Assembly: GCA_003508835.1 (NCBI GenBank)
Contig: PUFA01000092.1
Location: 744,001-808,000, forward strand
DNA: 64,000 bases
Reading direction: 5' to 3'
From: Eonycteris spelaea
Lineage: Eukaryota; Chordata; Mammalia; Chiroptera; Pteropodidae
Shown: positions 48,240-57,204 of the stretch, piece after piece
Layout: each line of letters begins with the position of its first letter
How positions within the stretch are numbered: the stretch's first letter is position 1
Notes under the pieces: model-generated
The model's input: the letters and a program-made list of their open reading frames with translations, nothing else
Database searches by the model: none
What the model was told of the DNA's origin: nothing
Program-made: the position numbers and the translations under genes

Positions 48240-50255
48240 CAGAATGTGTAAAGTGTTGATTAAATAATCTCAAGCATTTAGTATTGATCTTTTAAGAATT
48301 TTACTTTCAAAAAAAGTATGGACTTGAAATTGTCTTCATTCAAAAAACACTGAAGGTTTTTATTAAAAATTTTGATAATCTAGCCTCTAAAGTTTATGTT
48401 GTAGTGATTTGTTTTTGTTAACATTCTGAATGTAAGAATTACATTAAAGATGAAAGGTCTTTTTATTTTGAAATATAAGAATAATACTAAAATAATAGTG
48501 GCAATAATAACAATATATTTATACCATCGGATACTCTTTAGGAACTCTGGGGACTTTAAGAAATCCTTTGATCAGAGATTGGATAGGTGATGTGTACATC
48601 CTCCACAGATACAAACTTACAGAAAAACTTCTGTGTGGGATAGAATTTCCACCCCTCCCCCCATCCCCGCCATACTCATTTTCACCTTAAAGTAAAGCAA
48701 GCAGTTTCTACCATGTACAGAAAATAATGGCAGACAGAAAAATGTCAACACTTCTTGTGTGTGTGGCATAAATAATATGGCCCGCATGAAAGAAGACTAG
48801 ATGGCATAAGAACTTTGGGGAATTGAGGGAGAAGAAGGGATAATACTAAAGACTATAGTACCCTATGGTCTCTGTGCACCCCGCCAATCCACCTCAAAGA
48901 GACATACCAAAGAAAATAAATTCATTTGCTATGCAATATAGCTTTGAGCTAAATCCACTATTCAATGCTTCAAAAAAGAAATTTGCTGCCCATTAAGTCC
49001 CCCTTTAAGGTAAGTTCTGAGCACTGCTGGGAGGAGTAGGCAATACGACAATGCAGTGTCACCGTTCAAATCATTACCATCTAGAAGCTTTTGGTTTATG
49101 GTGAATAATTTTTACCCAAAGGAAAGTTAGATATAAATCCCAGGCCTCTGGAATCTTGAGGTAACATAAAGGTAATAAATAAAATTAATGAAACTTTAGG
49201 ATTACCATGGACATCAGAAAAAAGGAGATTTATAAGCAAATTCAAGCTTCAAAATGATCAGTTTCAAATTATGGTTAATCACAGGGAATATTTTATTTTT
49301 CTGATGAGAAATAACTTTCTGGTAAGAAGATTCAGCAGTGCAGGGCTTAATTAGATTCTATTCTAGAACGAAGAACAGAGTATTTCCCTAAAATATAGGA
49401 ACCCTTGACCTCAACGGCATAGTTCCATTCCATGAAGTTTAATTTGAATACAAGGCACCAATTTAATAAAACTATTCATTTAAATTGGTTATTGATGAAT
49501 CATAGTCATTGTATTTTTTAAATTTTACCTAGTTCTTTTGGGCTCTCTACATGCATAAAGTTGATTGAATTTTGTTTTTACGGAACTTTTTTCCTCCACA
49601 ATTTGAACAGAATTCACTGAGATCCATCAAGTTATAATTGGTAGCACAAAAACTTCCCATAGGAGCAGAAGATAAAGTGATTACAAAAACAAAACAAAAC
49701 AAAACCAAAACAAAACAAAACAAAATGGGGGAAGGGTGGATCAAATTGTTAAAAAGCTTTGTACAACACTCGAAAAATTAATGTAACTTTATTAATTGGA
49801 CTACATCATTCAAATATCTCATGCTTTCACATTTTTAAGCATGATGGGCTCTGCCAAATTTTACCTTTAGTCAGAAAACCTTCAAATTCCCAAAGACTCC
49901 CTTTCACTAGAAAATTTGAGTGACATTTCAGTAGTGGATTTCAGTTTATTGTGAAATGCCATGCAAACTGATCATCTGAATCCCAGATTTTCCTGATACA
50001 CTCTAGCATGTGATTTGAAAATGTGATTCCATTTGAAATTTAGTCAACAAAAAGTGTTAACAAACAAAATGGTAAATGCCCATCCCACACAAAGGATGAC
50101 TTGTGAATGAAGTAAAGTTTGCTTCCCAAAACCAGACATTCGGAAATTACCTGGGTGATCAATATATGGGAACTAATTCTGTATATAATTAATTTAGAGA
50201 TCATTAGACATACACTTTATTGTAATTTAATTTTTAAATTAACTAATTGCCCATG
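48240..50255. other. No feature except an (AAAAC)n tract
   Basis: 2 kb of unassigned AT-rich sequence. The 65-codon minus frame at 49547-49744 includes the simple repeat in antisense and is not a gene. Confidence 0.45.
49684..49725. repeat. (AAAAC)n pentanucleotide microsatellite
   Basis: About eight AAAAC units with one extra C, preceded by TTAC and followed by a G run. Confidence 0.92.
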
Positions 50256-50261
50256 TTATCA

Positions 50262-50470
50262 AAGGGGTGGACAAACATACTCATGCGCCAAACCTGACAT
50301 AAATTTTATGGAACACAAACCATACTCAATTCATTTCTGTGTTGTCTATGGCTACTTTTGTGCTACAACAAAGTGGAGTAGTAATGCAGAAATTGTTTGA
50401 CATGAAACGCCCAAAATACCATACTATTGTGCCCTTTAAAGAAAAAGTTTGTTAATTCTAGTTTTTGTCC
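50262..50470 (+). mobile_element. hAT-type non-autonomous DNA transposon
   Basis: Same family as 40110-40345. AGGGGTGGACAAACATACTC opens it. ATTTTATGGAACACAAACCA, TGTTGTCTATGGCTACTTTT, GTGCTACAACAAAGTGGAGT and GTGCCCTTTAAAGAAAAAGT follow. It has kept its left terminus better than the other copy. Confidence 0.78.
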
Positions 50471-50489
50471 TTAATAATTTGTTAGATAA

Positions 50490-50578
50490 ACAGATTTAAC
50501 ATTTATCACAATGAGAGCCACCTACTATTTATTACCTCGCACGAGTACTATGCTGAAAACCCTTATTATATTTCTTTT
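50490..50578 (-). repeat. MIR SINE, left part, interrupted by L1
   Basis: CCACCTACTATTTATTACCT followed by GCACGAGTACTATGCTGAAA is the reversed 3' segment of a MIR. It stops at the L1 insertion point and resumes at 56686, with the duplicated target TATTATATTTCTTTT at 50564-50578. Confidence 0.72.
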
Positions 50579-50718
50579 CTTTTTTTTAATTGAAGAAATT
50601 ATTTAAATTTTTCCCCTTCTACCTCTTCCCTTCCCCTCCTCCTAACCTGGTAACCACTAGTCCATTGTCCATTTCATGAGCCTCTGTTTGTTGTCCTGTT
50701 CATTTGTTGCTTTTAGGT
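50579..50718 (-). other. L1 3' untranslated region, unusually short
   Basis: Only about 140 bp separate the ORF2 stop (50719-50721) from the tail, against about 280 bp in the L1 at 524-2525. The shared part (ATGGACAATGGACTAGTGGT, then a G-rich purine run) is present. The element then ends after TTTCTTCAATTAAAAAAAAG, without the later segment that carries AATAAA. Confidence 0.75.
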
Positions 50719-53700
50719 TTATATCCCACATATAAGTGAATACCATGTGATTTTCAACTTTTTCTGTCTGGCTTATTTTGCTTAGTATATTTTTCATTGT
50801 TGCAAAATGGCAGTATTTCATCTCTTCTTATGCCTGAGTAATATTTCAGTGTGCGTGTGTGGGGTGTGTGGTGTGTGTTGGTATCACAGTTTTAGATATA
50901 TATATATCACAGTTTCTTTAGCCAATCATTTATCGTTAGGACACTTCGGTTGCTTATGTCCTGGGCCACTGTTAATAATGCTGTTTGAACATTAGTGTGC
51001 AAATATCTTTTCAGATGTGAGTTTTTCAAGTCTTTGGTATAAATACCCAGTAGAGAAATGCTGAATCATATGGTAGATCAAATCTTAGTTTTCTGAGGAA
51101 ACTGCATACTGTTTTCCATAGTGGCTGTACCAATTTGCAGTCCCACCAGCGGTGTATGAGGGTCCTTTTTCTCCACATCCTCTCCAGCATTTGTTATACT
51201 TGTTCCTGTTGATTATAATTCTTCTAACAGGTGTGAGATGGTATCTCATTGTGGTTTGGATTTGCATTTCCCTAATAGCTAGAGATGTAGAACATCTTTT
51301 CATTATATTTCTTGGCCATTTGTATATCCACTAGAGAGAATGTCTGTTCGAGGTCCTTTGCCATTTTGATTTGGTTGGTCATTTGTATTTTTTACTTATT
51401 GATCCATATGAGTTCTTTGTATATTTGGATATTAGGCTCTTATTGAAGTGTTGCTTGCAAATATATTTTCCCATTCGGAGGTTGTCTCTTTACCTTGTTG
51501 ATGATTTCTTTTGCTGAGCAGAAGCTGTTTAGTGTGATGTAGTCCCATTCATTTATTTTAATTTTTACTTCCCTTTCTTTGAGGTCAAATTCATAAAATC
51601 CTCTTTAAGTCCAAGGTTCTTGAGTTTAGTTCCTACATTTTCTTCTATGCATTTTATTGTTTCATGTCTTATATTCAGGTCTCTAATCCATTTTGAGCAA
51701 ATTTTGTTGTGTGGTGATAGACAACAGTCTAGTTTCATTCTTTTGCAGGTGGCTTTCCAGTTTTACCAGCATCATTTATTGAAGAGGCTTTCCTTTCTCC
51801 ACTGCATGTTTTTTTTTTTTTTGTCAAAAATTATTTGCCCATATAAATATGGATTTACTTCTGGACTCTTGATTCTGTTCCACTGGTCTGTGTGTCTGTT
51901 TTGCTGCCAATACCATGCCATTTTGATTACTGTCGCTTTGTAATATAACTTGAAGTCAGGCAGAGTGATGCCTCCAGCCTTGTTCTTTTTTCTCAGGATG
52001 GCTTTGAAATTCTGGATCTTTTGTGCTTCCATATAAATTTGATGATTTATGTTTATTTCTTTAAAAAATGCTGATGGGATTTTGGTGGGGATTGCATTAA
52101 ATCTGTACAATGCTTTATGTAATAAGATCATTTTAACTATCTACCAATCCAAGAACACGGAATACCTTTCCATTTCTTTATATCTTCTTCAATTTCTTTT
52201 AATATGATCTTATAGTTTTCATTATATAGATCCTTCACATGATTCATTAGATTTATTCCTAGTATTTTATTCTTTTGTTGCAATTGCAAAAGGAATTACT
52301 TTTTCCACTTCTTTTCTGACACTTCGTTATTAGAGTATAGGAACACTATGGATTTTTGAACGTTAATTTTGATCCAGAATTTACTGTATTTGCTTATTGT
52401 TTCTATAGTGTTCTTGTGGATCTTTAGGGTTTTCTATATAGAGAATCATGTCATCCACAAATAGTGTGACAGTTTGACTTCTTCATTTCCTATTTGGATG
52501 CCTTTTATATTCTTTCTCTTGTCTGATTGCACTCACTAGGACCTCCAATGTTATATTGAATAACAGTGGCAATATGGACAGCCTTGCCTTGTTCCTGATC
52601 TTAGAGGAAGGTTTTTAGTTTTTCACCATTAAGTATAATGTTGGCTGAGGGTTGTTATATATGGCCTTTATTATGTTAAGTATTTCCTTCTATGTGATTT
52701 TGTTAAGTTTTTGATCATAAATGGTGCTGTATCTTGTTGAAGGCTTTTTCTGATCTATTGATATGATCATATGATTCTTATTTTTAATTTGTTTATGTGG
52801 TGTATCACATTAATCGATTGTGTATGTTGAACCATCCCTGTGCCTCTGGGATGAAGCCCACTTGATTGTGGTATAATCTTTTAATATGTTGCTGTATTGG
52901 TTCGCTAGTATCTTATTTAGGATTTTTGCATCTGTGTTCATGAGAGATATTGGTCGTAGTTTCTTTTTTGTGTTATCTTACCAAGTTAGTATCAGGTAGT
53001 ATATTGGCTCATAAAATGAGTTGGGAAGTATTGCCTCCTCTTCAATTTTTTGGAAGAGTTTGAGGAGAATAGGTATTAAATCTTCTTTGAATGTTTGTAG
53101 AATTCACTGGTGAAGCCATCTGGTCCTCTTTTTTTTTGGTAGGTTTTTGATGATTGTTTCAATTTCCATACTGCTGATGGTCTATTTAGATTTTCCAGTT
53201 CTTCTTGATTCAGTCTAGGAAGTGTATTTTTCTAAGTACTGGTCCATTTCTTCTAGGTTATTAAATTTGTGTAATACTTTTTCATAGTATTCTTGTATGA
53301 TCCTTTGTATTTCTGTGATGTCAGTCTAATTTCCCCTCTTTCATCCCTGATTTTGTTTATTTGGTTCCTTTCTCTTTTTCTTTAGAGTCTACCAGGGGTT
53401 TGTCAATTTTATTAACCTTCTCAAAGAACCAGCTCTTTATTGCATATTTTTTTTATTTCATTTTTTGTTTGTTTTCAATTTCATTTATTTCTGCTCTAAT
53501 TTTGATATTTCTTTCCTTCTGCTGACTTTAGGCTTCATTTGTTCTTCCTTTTCTAGTTTTTTTTTTTTAAGATGAAGTGTTAGGTTGTTATTTGGGCTCT
53601 TGTTTTTGGAGATAGGCCTGTAATGATATGAACTTTCCTCTTATGACCACTTTTGCTGTGTCCCAAAAGTTTTGATATTGTACTATCATTATCATTCGTT

Positions 53701-54503
53701 TCTATGTATCTCTTGACTCTCTTTTTATTTCTTCTCTGACCCTTATTCTTCAGTAGCATGTTGTTTAATCTCCATGTATTTGTGTTCTTCCTGATTTTTT
53801 TTTGCAGTTGATCTCTAGTTTCAAAGCATTATGATCAGAGAATATGTTGGTATGATTTCAACCCTCTTATATTGTTGAGGCTATCTCTGTGTCCCAGTAT
53901 GTGGTCAATTCTTGAGAATGTTCCATGTGCACTAGAGAAGAATGTATAAGCAGCTGTTTTGGGATGGAATTCTGTATATGTTCAATTATGTCCAGTTGGT
54001 CTAATGTGTCATTTAAGGATGTTATTTCCTTATTGATTTTCTGTTTGGATGATCTGTCCATATCCACAGTGGGGTATTTAGGTCCCCTACTACGATAGTG
54101 TTTTGGTCTGTTTCTCCCTTTAGTTCTTAGTAATTGCTTTACATATTTTCGGGCTCCCTGATTGGGAGCATAGATATTAATAAGTGTTATGTCTTCTTGG
54201 TGCATGATTCCTTTATCATTATGAATGTCCCTCAGTATCTTTCTTTACCTTTTTTATTTTGAAGTCTATTTCATCTGATATTAGTACGCTACTCCGCTTT
54301 TCTCTGAATGCCATTTGCTTGAAATATCATTTTCCACCTTTCACTTTGAGTCTATATTTGTCTTTGGAGCTGAGATGTGTCTCCTGGAGGCAGCATATGG
54401 TTGGGTTTTTTTTTGATCCATTCTGCAACTGTGCCTTTTATTGGTGAGTTAGTCCATTTACATTTAGGGTGATTATTGAAATATGAGGTCTTCTTATAGC
54501 CAT
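50719..54503 (-). pseudogene. L1 ORF2 (endonuclease and reverse transcriptase), disabled
   Basis: ORF2 normally nicks DNA and reverse-transcribes L1 RNA at the nick. The start ATG is inferred at 54503-54501 because it is followed by ISIITLNVNGL, the L1 endonuclease opening. The NIYAPNQGARKY block lies within 54150-54190. The endonuclease S-A-H-G-T-F-S-R-I-D-H block is readable only in a shifted frame. The catalytic motif F-V-D-D-M lies at 52447-52461 with both aspartates kept. Downstream, [11 protein letters not shown] and [29 protein letters not shown] sequence is open at 51772-52131. The frame ends at 50719-50721 after ...CGI. Length, about 3.8 kb, equals the family norm. Many frameshifts and stops interrupt it. 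Confidence 0.9.
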
Positions 54504-54933
54504 TTTATCTTTTGCTTTCTGGTAGCTCATGTTTCCATTGCTTCCTTGTCCTTGTGTTTCTGTTTTCTTTATTTTGGTTGGCTTTTGTGGGTTTTGCCTC
54601 TGGTTCTTCTTGTTTTATGTTATATACTTCAGTTCTGAATCTTTGGGTGTGGTTACCATTATGAATATATAAAGAATTATATACATATACAGTTGTCCTT
54701 TTTTCTGTGTGTGCCTTATCTCCATTCCCCTTTGCGAATTTGGTCTTTGAATCCTCCCTTTTCAGTCATTGTTGTCTCAATTTGTCCCTATGTATGCTGA
54801 ATGTTCATTATTATCTTGCTATAGCAATTCTCTTCTTATTTTAAGCTTATAATGCCCTTCTAGTAAGGGTGCACTCCTCTGCTTCTATTGCCTGCTAGTC
54901 ACCTTTACTCCTAATTATGTATTTTTTTTTTTG
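54504..54933 (-). other. L1 inter-ORF spacer
   Basis: About 430 bp between ORF1 and ORF2, longer than the spacer of primate L1. It is purine-rich in the sense direction and contains short ACAAGAAGAACCAGAGGCAA-type sequence. No frame of note. Some other mammalian L1 lineages also have long spacers. Confidence 0.6.
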
Positions 54934-55870
54934 TCATTTTGTTTTAGGTGAGCTGACCCCTTTCAGTATTCCTGTAGTGCAGGCTTGTAGTGAATTCCTT
55001 CAATTTTTGTATGTCTGGAAAGGTCTTAATTTCTCTTCATATCTAAAGGAGAGCTTAGCTGGTACATTATTCTTGGCTGGTAGTTTTTTCATTAATAGTT
55101 TGAATATTTGATTCCACTCCTTTCTGGCTTGTAAGTTTGTGCTGAGAAGTCTGATCATAATCTAATGAGTTTTTTTATAGGTTACTGTCCTCTTTTCCTG
55201 GCTGCCCTGAGAATTCTCTTTGTCATTGATTTTTGATAATTTAATACAATGTGTCTTGGTGAAGGCCTTTTGGATTGAGATAATTGGGTGTTCTGTTGAC
55301 TTCTTGAATTCCAAGCTCAGCTCATTCTTTAGATTTGTCTGAAAATGCTTTCTATCCTGCTCTTTTCCTCACCTTCAATAATGCCATTTTCTTGTTTCCT
55401 CTCCTGATGGAATCAGCTAGTTCTTGTACTTCTCTTTCACTATTTTTCATTCTTCGGTTTCTCTCTTCTTCCTTTCTGATTTATTTCTATTTTGTCTTCG
55501 ATATCACTGATCCTTTCCTCCATTTGGCCAACTCTATTTCCCAAGCATGCTATTTCATTTTCAACTCTTGCAGTGTGTTCTTATCTCAGAAAGTCTATTC
55601 ATTTCCTTTCGAGGGTTTCAATTTCCTTGCTAAAGAACTCATTCTGCTTATCTAGTTGTTTTTTCAGTTCTTGAAATTGTTGACATGATTTGTTTCAGAA
55701 CTCACTGATTTTTTCAGAAGTACTATCCTAAATTCTCTGTCATTTAAATCACATCATTTCTATCTCTGTAAGCTTATTTTCTGGAAATTTTCTCTTTCTT
55801 TCTAATATGCCTTGTCGCCTTAGTTGTTCATGGTGTTTAATGGACTATTCTTTGCCAGGGGACTAATGGA
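54934..55870 (-). pseudogene. L1 ORF1 (RNA-binding chaperone), disabled
   Basis: ORF1 protein coats L1 RNA as a coiled-coil trimer. On the minus strand the first half (about 55860-55360) is rich in K, E, Q and L codons typical of the coiled coil, including E-Q-L-R-R-Q-G-I-L-E-R-K. The second half keeps K-I-L-R-A-A-R-K-R-G near 55200 and a terminal A-L-Q-E-I-L-K-G-type block, with a stop inferred at 54934-54936. Several stops and shifts interrupt it. The start is not certain because the N-terminus is eroded. Length is near the family norm of about 1 kb. Confidence 0.75.
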
Positions 55871-56685
55871 AGTATATTCTGTTTGTTTTTTTTTTTTTTC
55901 TCCCAGAAAGAAAAATTTATTATATAATGGTACATAGCCTGTTGCAAAGAAGGTGTTTTCCTTTTGGTTCCAGTAGGCAGCCATCTAGCCTCTTGAATCT
56001 CTGCTGTTTATAAAGTCTTAATAAATGTTTAATCACGCTTGCTACCCTCAGTCTCAGTTCCTGTCAGTGTTAGCGACAGTTTCAATAGCGTTTGCTCAGA
56101 TTCCCCTGAGGTTCTGTGACGTTCCATCTCAAAAGATTTGGGGGAGGGGCTCTCTGGGTTGGGGGATGGGGGCTGAGGCTCAGCCTCTGTTTTGCAGCTG
56201 TGGCTGATAAAAATCAACTGTTATTTCTCTGCCATCCTCACTTTTTCTGCCATTCTCATTTCTCGTCTTCTGTGCTGATTACTGGGCCCTGCTGCCAGCT
56301 ATGTGGAACTCACTGCTTTCCCAGGCAGGGCTGTTCAGGGAAGTCCCCACACCTTCAGCCATTCCCCTCCTCTGCAGGAAGCTCCAGAGGCTGTGAAAGG
56401 CATCTTCTTATTTCTCCTAATCTGCTGCCCAACACTCGGGGTTCTGACCTGTGGTGGCCCTTATGTGCAGATCCCATGCTCAGACATGCTTATGTGCAGT
56501 TTGTGTTGTATTGTTGAGTTTTAGATGTTCGGCTTATTGTTATTTCAAGGGGAGAGATCTGGGACATCTCTCACTCCACCATTTTTCTGACTTTTTGTCC
56601 AGAATTTATTTAAGGCTGGTCTCCCTAGGTATCAGGATGACTACAGCAGTTCTAGGAATCATGTGTATATAACAATGCCAGAGTC
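55871..56685 (-). promoter_or_regulatory. L1 5' untranslated region / internal promoter region
   Basis: About 815 bp upstream of ORF1 and clearly GC-richer than the rest of the window, as L1 promoters are. In the sense direction it includes AAAATGGTGGAGTGAGAGAT near 56580. Beyond that, a further 100 bp runs to the target duplication. That outer part has a different, AT-richer character and may be a distinct 5' extension. Promoter activity is inferred from position and composition only. Confidence 0.7.
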
Positions 56686-56850
56686 TATTATATTTCTTTT
56701 ATCTCACTACAGTCCTATGAATATTGTTATTGCCATTAAAGGTATGATGGAGGAGAAGCTTTGGAAATTTAAGTGCCCCACCTATGTAAATGTTGAAACC
56801 AAGATTCAGCCTCAAGGCTGACCCACAACCTATGATATTCCTCTTCCAGG
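56686..56850 (-). repeat. MIR SINE, right part, interrupted by L1
   Basis: Continues the reversed MIR from 50578. After the duplicated target come ATCTCACTACAGTCCTATGA, TTATTGCCATTAAAGGTATG, and a degraded GACCCACAACCTATGATATT region. Joining the two sides restores the reversed MIR order. Confidence 0.7.
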
Positions 56851-57044
56851 TGATCTATATGATTTACCTATGAGAAATAGTGCCAGTGGATTTAACATAA
56901 GCCTCTTAGTCACCTGGATGTGAAATTAAGTTTAATATAGAGCAAGAGGGTCAAAATAGCTTTAAAAGTTTCCTTAAAGGGTGAAGTGTTCAGTCTAAGT
57001 ACTCAGGTGAGTCCTGCCACAGTCTCTTTCAAAGCTTTCAAACT

Positions 57045-57200
57045 AGCCCGTGTCTGGGAGTCACAGTTTGGTCATTAATTAGTAAGTGGCTTTTGGCAAA
57101 CGATTTACATGACTTCTCTGAGTTTCTGCTTCTTCCTATTTTAAGAAGGAACGAGAGCTACAAGTATGCAGAGTTATCACTAGAATACCTACATGTGTTG
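57045..57200 (+). repeat. MIR SINE fragment
   Basis: GTCTGGGAGTCACAGTTTGG, AATTAGTAAGTGGCTTTTGG, ACTTCTCTGAGTTTCTGCTT, then AACGAGAGCTACAAG. Forward MIR core with an eroded tail. Confidence 0.7.
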
Positions 57201-57204
57201 TTCT

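Larger units (their letters stand above)
50579..56685 (-). mobile_element. Near full-length LINE-1 (6.1 kb), minus strand
   Basis: An autonomous-type retrotransposon, now dead. Read on the minus strand it has a 5' untranslated region (56685 to about 55870), ORF1 (about 55870-54934), a 430 bp spacer, ORF2 (54503-50719), a short 3' untranslated region, and an A-rich tail (seen as T-rich at 50579-50590). The 15 bp duplication TATTATATTTCTTTT at 50564-50578 and 56686-56700 brackets it exactly and lies within a split MIR. Length matches a complete mammalian L1. Both frames contain many stops and shifts, so it is not mobile now. It is related to the truncated plus-strand L1 at 524-2525. Confidence 0.93.

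Noticed and set aside
51620..51943. 107-codon plus-strand frame
   Set aside because: Antisense to L1 ORF2 in the most conserved part of that element; a shadow of the real frame.
53867..54205. 112-codon minus-strand frame as an intact endonuclease
   Set aside because: Only the first part is in the ORF2 frame; after about 30 codons it runs in a shifted frame, so the domain is broken.
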